Assembly: GCF_015207255.1 (NCBI RefSeq)
Contig: NZ_JADEXG010000027.1
Coordinates: 1-61,751 of the forward strand
Direction: 5' to 3'
Length of the DNA stretch: 61,751 nucleotides
DNA from: Vasconcelosia minhoensis LEGE 07310
GTDB taxonomy: Bacteria > Cyanobacteriota > Cyanobacteriia > Phormidesmidales > Phormidesmidaceae
Shown here: positions 43,068 to 52,104 of the stretch, piece after piece
Layout of the letters: each line of letters opens with the position of its first letter
How positions within the stretch are numbered: the first letter of the stretch is position 1
Position numbers and translations under genes: made by a program
Notes under the pieces: generated by a model
Databases searched by the model: none
Told to the model about the DNA's origin: nothing
Seen by the model: only the letters and a program-made list of their open reading frames with translations

Positions 43068-43562
43068 ATGAGCCTGCGAAATCCACTATTTTGGCTGGTC
43101 GCTGTCGTCGGTCTGGGGCTCGATCAGCTGACCAAGCTGCTGGTCGTTCAAAATTTTGAGCTGACCAGCCCGCCCCAGAGCATCCCGCTGATCCCAGGCG
43201 TGCTCAACTTTACCTATGTCACCAATACCGGCGCGGCTTGGAGCCTGTTCAGCGAAAACGGCGAGTGGCTGCGCTGGCTGTCGCTGATCGTCAGCCTAGG
43301 GCTGGCCTTCTACGGCCTACTGACCAGAATCCCCACCCGCTGGGAGCAGGTCGGCTATGGTCTGATCCTCAGCGGTGCCTTTGGCAATGGCATCGACCGG
43401 CTGCGGTCAGGGGAAGTAGTTGATTTTATTCAGGTTTTTCCGATTACGCGCTTTCCCGTTTTCAATTTGGCCGATATCTGGATTAACATCGGCATTATCT
43501 GCCTGCTGCTGACCCTTGTGCTCGTGCCAGAAGATGAAAATGGCAGTAAGCGGCGGCGATAG
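43068..43562 (+). CDS. lspA: Lipoprotein signal peptidase
   Basis: LspA cleaves the signal peptide of diacylglyceryl-modified prolipoproteins in the plasma membrane. The 164-residue protein has four membrane helices and the signatures GLDQLTKLLV, NFTYVTNTGAAWSLF (with Asn and Ala of the active region), NGIDRLRSGEVVDFI and FNLADIWINIGI with the catalytic Asp pair. It is downstream of bioY on the same strand. Length fits the family. Confidence 0.95.
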   Translation: MSLRNPLFWLVAVVGLGLDQLTKLLVVQNFELTSPPQSIPLIPGVLNFTYVTNTGAAWSLFSENGEWLRWLSLIVSLGLAFYGLLTRIPTRWEQVGYGLILSGAFGNGIDRLRSGEVVDFIQVFPITRFPVFNLADIWINIGIICLLLTLVLVPEDENGSKRRR

Positions 43563-43688
43563 CCCCGGCATTCGGTCGGCGGTTTCTGGTCGGCATCTGG
43601 CCTGCCTCTAGACAGGTTGTCTAGAATGAACAGGCCGAAATTGCATCCGCGCTAGCTTATTTCCAGGATTAGACGTTTCCTGACCGGC

Positions 43689-45962
43689 ATGACTTCACCG
43701 CGCCCCCAACCTCCGCCTAAGCCACCCCAGCGCACGATGCTGGGTACGATTACTCAGGCATTTCAAACCGTTCAGGCCCGGGTGGACTTTGGCAAGATCC
43801 CGCTCAAGCCGGGAGCGCGGGTGCCCAAACTCGTGGTTGAGTCGGGTCGCGATCGCGAGGAATATCCCCTGGTCGGCGAGCACTATGTCCTGGGCCGCTC
43901 CTCAAAATCTAGCGACATTGTCGTGCGCAGCCCGATCGTCAGCCAGGTGCATCTGTCGCTGACCCGCGATCGCGCCCGCAGCGGCCAGCCCTTTATCCTC
44001 AAAGACCAGCATTCGACCAATGGCATCTACCGCGGCAAAAAGCGCCTATCGACGCTGCCCCTGAAGCATGGCGACGTGCTGACCCTGGGCCCGGCTGAGC
44101 TGGCCGATGCCGTCACCCTGCGCTATCTAGACCCGCCGCCCGGATACGTTCAAGCGTTACGCTATGGGCTCTACGGAGTGACCGGGCTGACGGCCCTGAT
44201 CGCCCTGTGGATCGTCGGCGTGGAATGGCCCAAAATCGACATTCGGCCCCTGCCCAACTCGGTTCAAGGCCCCGTGCTGATTACGGCGGAGGAAGACGGC
44301 AGCCGCACCCAGCTCAACCAGCTGCCCAATATCGCCCATCTGGAAAAGCAGCGGCTGAACGAATATTCGGCCTATCTGCCCAAGGCGGTGATTGCCTCTG
44401 AGGACAAGCGCTACTACTGGCACCTAGGAGTTGACCCGATCGGCATCGCCCGGGCGTTGGTAACCAACGTCAGGGCCGGCGAAATCAGCGAAGGCGGCAG
44501 TACCTTGAGTCAGCAGCTGGCCCGCAATATCTATCGCGACTACGTGGGAACGGCCGACAGCGCCGGACGCAAGGTACGGGAAGCCGTCGTGGCGCTGAAG
44601 CTAGAGACCTTTTACAGCAAGCGACAGCTGCTCCTGCTCTACCTCAACCGAGTCTACCTGGGCAATAACCTCTACGGGTTTGAGGATGCGGCCCAGTTTT
44701 ATTTTGGCAAATCGGCTGAGAAACTCGATATTTCAGAAGCGGCGACCCTGGTCGGGATTTTGCCTGCGCCCAATGCCTTTAACCCGGTCCAGGACTACCA
44801 GGCCGCGGTGGACTACCGCGATCGCGTGATCGAGCGAATGGTGGCGCAGGGCAAGATCGGCCAGGAAGCGGGCCGCCGGGCGCGGCGATCGCGAATTGAG
44901 ATCAGCCCCAGGGCGCGGGAGCAGCTGCAGAGCATCCGGGCCCCCTACTTTTACAGCTATGTGTTTGACGAGCTGAATCAGGTGCTGGGAGAAAGTCTGG
45001 CGGGGGAAGGCAATTTCATCGTTGAGACCAGCCTTAACCTGGACTCGCAAATCCAGGCCGAAAGCAGCATTCGCGAAGCCGTTAGCGGCCTGGGCGGCGA
45101 GTATGGCTTTTCCCAGGGGGCGCTGGTCACCCTCGACAGCAGCAATGGCGAAATTAAGGCATTGGTGGGCGGGGCCGACTATCAGGAAAGCCAGTTTAAT
45201 CGAGCTACCCAGGCCGTGCGTCAGCCGGGCTCAACCTTCAAGGTATTTGCCTACGCCAGCGCCCTAGAACAGGGGATCTCTGCCAATGAGGTGTTTTCCT
45301 GTAGCCGCTTGGGCTGGGGCGGGCAGACCTTTGACGGCTGTCGCTCGGCCGCGGGCGGGCTGGACATGTATGCTGGGCTGGCCCGCTCCGAAAACGTCGT
45401 CGCCCTGCGGATCGCCCAGGCGGCTGGGCTCGACTCGATTGTGCAGCTGGCCCACCGCCTGGGGATTGACTCGACCCTGGAGCCGGTGCCGGGGCTGGTG
45501 CTGGGTCAGAGCGAAGTGACGCCGCTAGAGCTGACCGGCGCCTTTGGCGCGATCGCCAACGACGGCGTTTGGAATCGGCCCCACGGCATCCAGCGGGTGC
45601 TTGACAGCAGCGACTGTACCAATCCTGACCAAATTGACACCTGCCGCGTGATCTACGACTTTTCCCAAACCGCCGATGCCAATTTTCAGGTGCTCGAGCC
45701 AACCGTAGCCGATACCCTGGTGGGGATGATGCAGGGCGTCATCCAGGGCGGTACGGGCCGCAATGCCGCCCTGGGCTATGGCGAAGCGGGTAAAACCGGC
45801 ACGACCAACGATAATCGTGACCTTTGGTTTGTCGGTTTCGTGCCCCGAGCTGACCGAGTAACAGGCGTCTGGTTCGGCAATGACAGCAACGAGCCCACCT
45901 ATGGCAGCAGCGCTCAGGCAGCCCTGGTCTGGGGCAACTATATGCAGAAGATTGTGCGTTAG
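43689..45962 (+). CDS. Class A penicillin-binding protein with N-terminal FHA domain
   Basis: A bifunctional peptidoglycan glycosyltransferase/transpeptidase of 757 residues. Residues about 50-125 are an FHA phosphothreonine-binding domain (HYVLGRSSKSSDIVVRSPIV, SRxH-like SQVHLS, KDQHSTNGIYRGKKRL). A transmembrane helix follows at about 160-180, then the GT51 domain with the Glu in VIASEDKRYYWHLGVD and GGSTLSQQLARN, then the transpeptidase with QPGSTFKVFAYAS (active Ser), ARSENVVALRIA (SxN) and GKTGTTNDNRDLW (KTG). FHA fusion to PBP1 suggests control by Ser/Thr kinases, the FHA lying in the cytoplasm. The gene is alone between lspA and psbI. Confidence 0.92.
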   Translation: MTSPRPQPPPKPPQRTMLGTITQAFQTVQARVDFGKIPLKPGARVPKLVVESGRDREEYPLVGEHYVLGRSSKSSDIVVRSPIVSQVHLSLTRDRARSGQPFILKDQHSTNGIYRGKKRLSTLPLKHGDVLTLGPAELADAVTLRYLDPPPGYVQALRYGLYGVTGLTALIALWIVGVEWPKIDIRPLPNSVQGPVLITAEEDGSRTQLNQLPNIAHLEKQRLNEYSAYLPKAVIASEDKRYYWHLGVDPIGIARALVTNVRAGEISEGGSTLSQQLARNIYRDYVGTADSAGRKVREAVVALKLETFYSKRQLLLLYLNRVYLGNNLYGFEDAAQFYFGKSAEKLDISEAATLVGILPAPNAFNPVQDYQAAVDYRDRVIERMVAQGKIGQEAGRRARRSRIEISPRAREQLQSIRAPYFYSYVFDELNQVLGESLAGEGNFIVETSLNLDSQIQAESSIREAVSGLGGEYGFSQGALVTLDSSNGEIKALVGGADYQESQFNRATQAVRQPGSTFKVFAYASALEQGISANEVFSCSRLGWGGQTFDGCRSAAGGLDMYAGLARSENVVALRIAQAAGLDSIVQLAHRLGIDSTLEPVPGLVLGQSEVTPLELTGAFGAIANDGVWNRPHGIQRVLDSSDCTNPDQIDTCRVIYDFSQTADANFQVLEPTVADTLVGMMQGVIQGGTGRNAALGYGEAGKTGTTNDNRDLWFVGFVPRADRVTGVWFGNDSNEPTYGSSAQAALVWGNYMQKIVR

Positions 45963-46071
45963 CGCATTCTCAAAACGATGCGATAGCGCAATCTTCTGCG
46001 CGTGAGGCCCTTGAGCGATCCCAACCTGCGATACCATGGGTTTACTATTGAGTCTTGTCTGGAGACCTCTC

Positions 46072-46188
46072 ATGCTGACGCTTAAAATCATCGTCTACAT
46101 TACGGTTGCCTTTTTTATTGGCCTGTTCATCTTTGGCTTTCTCAGCGGCGACCCGGCGCGGAACCCCGGCCGTCAGGATTTTGAATAA
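46072..46188 (+). CDS. psbI: Photosystem II reaction center protein I, PsbI
   Basis: A 38-residue single-helix subunit of PSII. It reads [20 protein letters not shown], then [18 protein letters not shown], which matches PsbI closely, including the S-x-DPARNPGR end. The ATG at 46072 is preceded by GGAG at the right distance. A terminator lies 88 bp downstream. It is monocistronic. Confidence 0.97.
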   Translation: MLTLKIIVYITVAFFIGLFIFGFLSGDPARNPGRQDFE

Positions 46189-46275
46189 TCTAGGATTTTG
46201 CATAATCCATTGGGGACTGGGGACGCTGTGACCCGGCATAGGTCGTTTTACTGAGAATGGTTTCATGCTAGAGTT

Positions 46276-46301
46276 AGCCCGCTCCGTCGGGCTCTCTTTT
46301 T
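46276..46301 (+). terminator. Terminator of psbI
   Basis: AGCCCG (46276-46281) pairs with CGGGCT (46288-46293), loop of 6 bases, followed by CTCTTTTTG. A typical Rho-independent terminator. Confidence 0.8.
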
Positions 46302-46324
46302 GTCTAAAGAGAGTCGTTTAGGGT

Positions 46325-48616
46325 ATGTTTTATCCCGATTTTCCCCCTGAACGCCCTCCAGTAGAGCTGATCGAATATGCCGATGCTCGCTTCAGTCGCT
46401 CGTCTACAGCGTTGCCCAGTCCGATATCAGCCGCTGCTACTGCGGGCGAGGGGGTTAGCCGGTCTGCGAGTGATTTGGCTGAAGATCAGCTGGTTTCTCC
46501 ACCTGGAGCTGGGTTAGGTCAGCTGACTCTCGACGATCTGCGGATTGAGCAACCTAACCGAGCGGCTAGGGACACGATCGCGCAGACCTCCACCGAGCTG
46601 CTCCGGCTGCCCGCTCAGCCGGGCTCAGAGCCCGCGTCAGAACCGGCGCCATTGCTTGAAAATCCGCTATCAGCGCCCTATCCGGTTCTGACCCCAGACC
46701 CGCCCGAGGCTACCCCCGATGCCGCTATTAACGCCGACCCACCAGCGGGTGTCGCTCCAGGCTCAGCGCTTCAGCTCACCTCTGACTATCAGGAATATGA
46801 CCCGATTCGTCAGGTGGTGATCGCGCAGGGCAACGTCGTCCTCCAGCTAGAGCGGTCTCGGCTGCAAGCCGACGAACTGCGGCTCAATGTGGTCAACCGC
46901 TTTGCCCTGGCCGAGGGCAATGTGCTGCTCAGCCGGGGGGCGCAGGTGATCCGCGGCGAGCAGGCGGAGTACAGCTTTACCCAGGGTATGGGGATGATCC
47001 GCAGCGCCCGCGGCGAATTGTTCATCCCGGCGCTGGAGTCTGACTTTGCCAAGCCGCTAGAGCGCCGCACGGGCACCATCCGGCCCATTTATGATCCCAT
47101 CAACCCGGATCGCTCCCTTGAGGTCAGGAACGAGGGCAGTCTGCGGCTCAGTACCGATAGCAACGCCGCCTTTGGGGCCGAGTCAACGGGCAGCGGCGTG
47201 CGTCAGCTCCGATTTGAAGCCGACCGGCTGTTTTTCGACGCCGATGGATGGCAGGCTGAAGGGGTTCGCATTACCAACGATCCGTTCTCGCCGCCAGAGC
47301 TCGAGTTTCGGGCGAGAACCGCGCAGCTGCGCAACATTTCACCAACCCAAGATGAGCTCACCCTCGGTCGCCCCCGGATTGTATTTGACCAGGGCCTGTC
47401 GCTACCGCTGCTGCGATCGCGCTTTTTGTTCAGCCGCGGCAGCACCGATCCGACTGAGGACGACAGCAGCCCACTGCCCGCAGAAATTGGCTTAGATGGG
47501 CGCGATCGCGGCGGCGTGTTTCTAGAAAGCGAGCTGATTGCGGTCACCCGACCTGGTTTTAATTTTTCGGTTGCACCTCAGTTCTTTGTCAATCAGGCCA
47601 TTACCGGCAGCAATGGCGGCTTCTTTGACCTTGACAATTTCGGGATTGCGACGAAATTAGCCGCTCAGCTCAGCCCTAGGACAACGCTCCGAGGCCGGGC
47701 CAACCTCAGCAGCCTGGATCCTTCAAAATTTACTGATGAGCTGCGGGCCAATCTGCAAGCTCAGCGGTTTGTGGGTAGCCATCTGCTGTCGTTAGAAGCG
47801 GGCTATCGAGAGCGCCTCTATAACGGTTCGCTAGGGTTTCAAGACGTGCAGTCCAATTTAGGAGCAGTGATCCTGTCTCCTGCCATTCCATTGGGGAACC
47901 AGGGACCGACCCTGTCCTATCAGGCCAGCGCTCAGTACATCACCGCCAACACCGACCGAGCCGATTTGCTCGGTACAGCCCCCGAAGACAATCTGATCAG
48001 CCTTGGCCGGTTTCAGGGCAGCGCCTCTTTGACCAAAAGCTTTCAGCTCTGGCAGGGAGAACCGCTGCCGCCTACCCAGTTCGGCGGACTGCGCTATACG
48101 CCAGAGCCGGTCGTGCCCTTCCTACAACTTCAGACCGGTCTGCGCGCTACCCGCACCTATTACACTAACGGCGATGTCCAAGATACGGTCGCTGGCAGCA
48201 TCGGCTTAGTGGGTCAGGTCGGTCACCTATCGCGCAACTTTGGCGACTATACCCGCTTTAACATCAGCTACTATCAGGCGCTGCTCGGCGGCGCCGAGTC
48301 GCCGTTTACCTTCGACCGGGACGTCGATCGCAGCGTCCTCACCCTGGGAATCACTCAGCAGATCTACGGACCCTTCCTACTCGGGGTTCAAACCGCGATC
48401 AATCTCGACACGGGGGAAGAGGTAGATACGTCATTTGCGCTGGAATATAGCCGCCGTACCTACGGCCTGCTGGTACGCTATAACCCCTCGCAAGAGGTCG
48501 GATTTGTTGGGTTTCGGCTGAGCAATCTGGGCTGGAGCGGTGAGACCGCGCCCTTTGACCAGCCGCCGAGGCGCGATGTCGAGGGCGGCATCATTCAGCG
48601 CGAGCCGCTCCAATAG
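46325..48616 (+). CDS. DUF3769 protein, LptD/OstA-like outer membrane assembly factor
   Basis: A 763-residue protein. Residues about 60-160 are a low-complexity Pro/Ala/Glu region; about 145-235 is an OstA/LptA-like fold (DYQEYDPIRQVVIAQGNVVL, ADELRLNVVNRFALAEGNVL, SRGAQVIRGEQAEYSF); the rest is a beta-rich domain with FRAxTAQL, RSRFLFSRG and repeated aromatic pairs, fitting a C-terminal barrel. DUF3769 is a cyanobacterial relative of LptD, thought to place LPS in the outer membrane. No clear signal peptide is seen at the N-terminus, so an upstream start might be missing. Confidence 0.82.
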   Translation: MFYPDFPPERPPVELIEYADARFSRSSTALPSPISAAATAGEGVSRSASDLAEDQLVSPPGAGLGQLTLDDLRIEQPNRAARDTIAQTSTELLRLPAQPGSEPASEPAPLLENPLSAPYPVLTPDPPEATPDAAINADPPAGVAPGSALQLTSDYQEYDPIRQVVIAQGNVVLQLERSRLQADELRLNVVNRFALAEGNVLLSRGAQVIRGEQAEYSFTQGMGMIRSARGELFIPALESDFAKPLERRTGTIRPIYDPINPDRSLEVRNEGSLRLSTDSNAAFGAESTGSGVRQLRFEADRLFFDADGWQAEGVRITNDPFSPPELEFRARTAQLRNISPTQDELTLGRPRIVFDQGLSLPLLRSRFLFSRGSTDPTEDDSSPLPAEIGLDGRDRGGVFLESELIAVTRPGFNFSVAPQFFVNQAITGSNGGFFDLDNFGIATKLAAQLSPRTTLRGRANLSSLDPSKFTDELRANLQAQRFVGSHLLSLEAGYRERLYNGSLGFQDVQSNLGAVILSPAIPLGNQGPTLSYQASAQYITANTDRADLLGTAPEDNLISLGRFQGSASLTKSFQLWQGEPLPPTQFGGLRYTPEPVVPFLQLQTGLRATRTYYTNGDVQDTVAGSIGLVGQVGHLSRNFGDYTRFNISYYQALLGGAESPFTFDRDVDRSVLTLGITQQIYGPFLLGVQTAINLDTGEEVDTSFALEYSRRTYGLLVRYNPSQEVGFVGFRLSNLGWSGETAPFDQPPRRDVEGGIIQREPLQ

Positions 48617-48770
48617 CCGTATTACGGCTGGCAGCCAGGTATTTAATCAACTTGAGGAGTCAAGTGTTCACACTGATAGAGAAAACTCGGAGAAAACGCT
48701 ATAGATTAATCATGGGTGTCGCATTTTACCCCGACGTCAACGTCGTCTGTGCTGCAATCGGATTGCTTCC

Positions 48771-49283
48771 ATGACCGCATTTTCTCTGCCACAAGAGGCC
48801 CATCAGGCGCTGATTCTCGTTCAGGGTTATAGCTTTGACCTCAGCGGCAGGCCGGCCAACGACTGGCTCGATGACTGGCTGAGAACGGCTCGACCGGCCT
48901 GGGTGCGAGACGGGGTAATTGAAGCCCTCTATGAAGGTCGCTACAAAGCTGTTTCGGTACGGCAGATCTTGCAACTCTGGAATCGGCGTGGTGAGCCGGT
49001 ACGGCATTTCAACCGCGAATTCGTTCGAATCGCCTGCCGCCAGTTCGATGAAATTCAGCTGGTAACGCTGCCAAGCGAGGCTCCGGCCCGGGGCAACCAG
49101 CCGATTGAGCCCCTGTCACCGCAGCCCAATCCCAAAGCAGAAGTGAGCGCTGGGTCAGCCAGCTACAGGCCTATCTACTCACTCCATCGCCCCATTCAGC
49201 CGTTTAAACCGGAACTGACGCCCGTTTCAGCATCGCTGTGGACGGCCCGGCGAACGAAGATGAGAGCGCTAGCCGCGCGTTAA
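48771..49283 (+). CDS. Conserved cyanobacterial hypothetical protein
   Basis: A 170-residue protein beginning MTAFSLPQEAHQALILVQGY. The first half is folded-looking and conserved in style (WLDDWLRTARPAWVRDGVIE, ALYEGRYKAVSVRQILQLWN, RHFNREFVRIACRQFDEI), and the second half is Pro/Ser-rich and disordered. No function is recognised. It has no operon partner; it faces cpcS tail-to-tail with a 24-bp gap. Confidence 0.65.
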   Translation: MTAFSLPQEAHQALILVQGYSFDLSGRPANDWLDDWLRTARPAWVRDGVIEALYEGRYKAVSVRQILQLWNRRGEPVRHFNREFVRIACRQFDEIQLVTLPSEAPARGNQPIEPLSPQPNPKAEVSAGSASYRPIYSLHRPIQPFKPELTPVSASLWTARRTKMRALAAR

Positions 49284-49307
49284 CCCCATTTCCTAGCCCT
49301 GACCGAT

Positions 49308-49835
49308 TTAACCCGTAGCGGAACTGGCTGGCGGCTTTGCCCCTAGTCGAATCTCTGAGCAAAACGAGGTCAGTCTCAGTCCGTCGGGCCGCTCCAACAC
49401 CTGGGTACGCATCCGCACGTTGTCATTGACAAACCAGAGCCGCTCCTCTGAGCGGGCCTGATCATCCTCAGCTAGGATGGTCAAAACGCCGTCTTCCAGG
49501 CGATACTGGCGCATGCTGGACGAGCTCGGGGTGCCATAGAGGATAGACCCACTGCCGTCCGCAGCCGGGCTTAAGGGCACCATCAAAGTAGTCCCAGTCA
49601 GCGTTTTAGGATCACCCTCGATGGTGCTGCTTTGGCTCAGCCGCAGGCCGCATAGGGCGGGGGCTGCGGCAGCGGCAGCCTGACAGAGCTGCTGGACATC
49701 GGCACTGTCGGCGGGAAGAAAGTCTATCTGCAAATCTGACTTGCCGGCCTGAGACTGCTTACTGGCAATATCGTGGGTCGTGCGTTGAGAGAACCACTTG
49801 CCGGCCAGCTTTTCAAAAAAGTTCACAATTTCCAT
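49308..49835 (-). CDS. cpcS: CpcS-type phycobiliprotein lyase
   Basis: CpcS/CpeS lyases attach phycocyanobilin to the Cys-84 position of phycobiliprotein beta subunits and allophycocyanin. The 175-residue lipocalin-fold protein has EIVNFFEKLAGKWFSQRTTH, ADVQQLCQAAAAAAPALCGL and FVNDNVRMRTQVLERPDGLR, then TSFCSEIRLG, all typical of the family. The exact subfamily (CpcS, CpcU or CpeS) cannot be separated here. It is divergent from hemE, with an inverted repeat in between, a fitting pair since HemE feeds the same tetrapyrrole pool. Confidence 0.9.
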   Translation of the reverse strand: MEIVNFFEKLAGKWFSQRTTHDIASKQSQAGKSDLQIDFLPADSADVQQLCQAAAAAAPALCGLRLSQSSTIEGDPKTLTGTTLMVPLSPAADGSGSILYGTPSSSSMRQYRLEDGVLTILAEDDQARSEERLWFVNDNVRMRTQVLERPDGLRLTSFCSEIRLGAKPPASSATG

Positions 49836-49913
49836 GGGTCGGTCTGAATTCAGACAACAATGCTTCGCTGTCTCTCAGTTTACGCCCAAGCGGGCCTAGT
49901 CAGAACGGATTCA

Positions 49914-49936
49914 GCCAGCTCTGGGCCAGAGCTGGC
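49914..49936. promoter_or_regulatory. Perfect inverted repeat between cpcS and hemE
   Basis: GCCAGCTCTGG and CCAGAGCTGGC are perfect 11-base arms around a single G, followed by a third CTAGAGCTGG-type copy. It lies between the divergent starts, so it could be an operator or a hairpin in the leader of cpcS. The binding protein is unknown. Confidence 0.5.
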
Positions 49937-50023
49937 CTAGAGCTGGCGCTGCTCAGAGCTCCGCTTCAGGTGATAAGCTAGCAGAAGGACAAAAGATTTT
50001 CCCTTTACTTTTTTGGAACTGGT

Positions 50024-51088
50024 ATGACCGGACTCAGTCAAACCCCTTACCTGCTGCGGGCTGCTCGGGGAGAAACGTTGGAGCGTCCGCCGGTTTGGAT
50101 GATGCGGCAGGCGGGCCGGTATATGAAAGTGTATCGGGACCTGCGTGAGCAATATCCGTCCTTTCGGGAGCGCTCTGAGAATCCCGATTTGGCCATTGAA
50201 ATTTCCCTTCAGCCTTGGCGGGCCTTTCGACCCGACGGCGTGATTATGTTTTCTGACATCCTGACGCCGCTGCCGGGTATGGGCATCCCGTTCGACATTG
50301 TGGAAAGCAAGGGGCCGATTATCGATCCGCCAATCCGCACCCAGGCCCAGATCGATCAGGTGCATGACCTCGACCCGGAAGCGGCGCTATCGTTTATTCG
50401 CAAAATCTTGAGCACGCTGCGGCAGGAAGTAGGCAATGAAGCGGCGGTGCTGGGGTTTGTTGGCTCGCCCTGGACATTGGCTGCCTATGCCGTAGAAGGT
50501 AAGAGTTCCAAAAACTACGCGGTGATCAAGGGTATGGCGTTTTCCCAGCCGCAGATGCTGCACCAGCTCTTGAGCAAGCTGGCCGATGGAATTGCCACCT
50601 ATGTACGCTACCAGATCGACTGCGGCGCTCAGATGGTGCAGCTGTTTGACTCCTGGGCGGGGCAGCTGAGCCCGGCGGACTACCGCACCTTTGCCCTGCC
50701 CTACCAGCAGCAGGTGGTGCGGCAGGTGAAGCAGACCCATCCCGATACGCCGCTGGTGCTCTACATTAGCGGCAGTGCGGGCGTGCTGGAGCTAATGGGC
50801 GAGTCCGGGGTAGACATCATTAGTGTGGACTGGACGGTTGACATGGCCGATGCCCGGCGGCGGCTAGGTCCGGCTCAGGTGGTGCAGGGCAATGTCGATC
50901 CGGGCGTACTGTTTGGGTCGCAGGTGTTCATTCGCGATCGCATCCTCGACACCGTGCGCAAGGCGGGCAACCGCGGCCATATTCTCAACTTGGGCCACGG
51001 TATCCTACCGGGAACGCCGGAAGAAAACGCGGCTTACTTCTTTGAGACGGCGAAACAGGTCGATCGGCTGCTGGCGGTTCACGCCTAG
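50024..51088 (+). CDS. hemE: Uroporphyrinogen decarboxylase
   Basis: HemE removes the four acetate carboxyls of uroporphyrinogen III to form coproporphyrinogen III, toward heme, chlorophyll and bilins. The 354-residue protein has [20 protein letters not shown], the N-terminal signature, [32 protein letters not shown] and [20 protein letters not shown] at the C-terminus. Start ATG at 50024. It ends 7 bp before the epimerase gene on the same strand. Confidence 0.96.
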   Translation: MTGLSQTPYLLRAARGETLERPPVWMMRQAGRYMKVYRDLREQYPSFRERSENPDLAIEISLQPWRAFRPDGVIMFSDILTPLPGMGIPFDIVESKGPIIDPPIRTQAQIDQVHDLDPEAALSFIRKILSTLRQEVGNEAAVLGFVGSPWTLAAYAVEGKSSKNYAVIKGMAFSQPQMLHQLLSKLADGIATYVRYQIDCGAQMVQLFDSWAGQLSPADYRTFALPYQQQVVRQVKQTHPDTPLVLYISGSAGVLELMGESGVDIISVDWTVDMADARRRLGPAQVVQGNVDPGVLFGSQVFIRDRILDTVRKAGNRGHILNLGHGILPGTPEENAAYFFETAKQVDRLLAVHA

Positions 51089-51094
51089 GCAACA

Positions 51095-52042
51095 ATGCGA
51101 ATTTTCATTACTGGGGCCAGCGGCTGTATCGGCCATTACGTCGTCGATACGCTGATTAAAAATAGCGATCATGAGCTGTTTTTAATGGTTCGTAATCCCG
51201 ACCGGCTGCACCTGGATATCGGTGCCCGGCCCGGTATTCACTGTCTGCAAGGCGACATACGGGAGATCAATAAATTTGCTGACCGGCTTTCTACCGTAGA
51301 CCAGCTGATTCACATCGCCACCTCCTGGGGGGATCCCAAAGAGAGCTATGAAATCAACGTCGAGAAAACGCTTCGGCTGATGTCGCTGCTCGACCCGCAG
51401 CGGCTGCGGCAGGTGATCTATTTTTCGACCTCAAGTATTTTAGGCCCCCAAAATCGGCCGCTTAAAGCCGCCGGTGAGATCGGTACCGACTACATTCGCT
51501 CTAAGTATATCTGCTATCAGCGGCTGGGTCAGCTCGCGATCTCGCCTCAAATTACGACCCTCTTCCCTACGCTGGTCTTTGGTGGCGATGGCCAAAAGCC
51601 CTACTCCCACATCTCTGGCGCTCTCCCCGAAGTCGCCCAGTGGATTGGCCTGGCGCGTTTTCTTCAGGCCGAAGGCAGCTTTCACTACATCCACGCCCAG
51701 GATATTGCCACTGTGGTGCGGTACCTGGTAGAGCATCCGCCGGCAGCGGACGGGCCGCGCGACATCGTCCTGGGCGGCGAGGCGATGACGGTCAACCAGG
51801 CGATTGAGGAAACTAGTCGTTACTTTGGCCAGCGGATTTACTTTCGGCTGCCGCTCTCAGCCCGCCTGACTCAGCTGCTAATCAAGGTTTTCAATGTGAG
51901 AGTGGCCGAGTGGGACCGCTTCTGCATCCAGCATCGCCACTTTACCTACCAAAACCCGGTGTCGCCAGCCAAGCTGGGCCTGACCAACTACTGCTCGACC
52001 CTGGCCGACTTGTTCCGCGCGGGCGACGTAGCGCCCAGATAA
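51095..52042 (+). CDS. NAD-dependent epimerase/dehydratase family protein
   Basis: A 315-residue extended SDR protein. The Rossmann N-terminus is MRIFITGASGCIGHYVVDTL (GxxGxxG), followed by NPDRLHLDIGARPGIHCLQG and ATSWGDPKESYEINVEKTLR. The usual YxxxK catalytic pair seems altered: DYIRSKYICYQRLG places SKY in a similar location. Family members serve as sugar-nucleotide epimerases or other redox-like enzymes; the substrate is not known. It directly follows hemE, with 7 bp between, so it is probably co-transcribed, but a link to tetrapyrrole synthesis is speculative. Confidence 0.8.
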   Translation: MRIFITGASGCIGHYVVDTLIKNSDHELFLMVRNPDRLHLDIGARPGIHCLQGDIREINKFADRLSTVDQLIHIATSWGDPKESYEINVEKTLRLMSLLDPQRLRQVIYFSTSSILGPQNRPLKAAGEIGTDYIRSKYICYQRLGQLAISPQITTLFPTLVFGGDGQKPYSHISGALPEVAQWIGLARFLQAEGSFHYIHAQDIATVVRYLVEHPPAADGPRDIVLGGEAMTVNQAIEETSRYFGQRIYFRLPLSARLTQLLIKVFNVRVAEWDRFCIQHRHFTYQNPVSPAKLGLTNYCSTLADLFRAGDVAPR

Positions 52043-52104
52043 TGCTCAGATAATATAGTACATTTGTCTGTAAGACAGTCCTCGTACCGCGAGCTTGCAG
52101 CGCC

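Noticed and set aside
43608-43624. CTAGACA/TGTCTAG hairpin before the PBP gene
   Set aside because: It is small, without T run, and lies in a promoter-like spacer, so no function was assigned.
48616-48632. Short AGCCGTA-T-TACGGCT hairpin after the DUF3769 gene
   Set aside because: It lacks a T run and is short, so terminator status is not supported.
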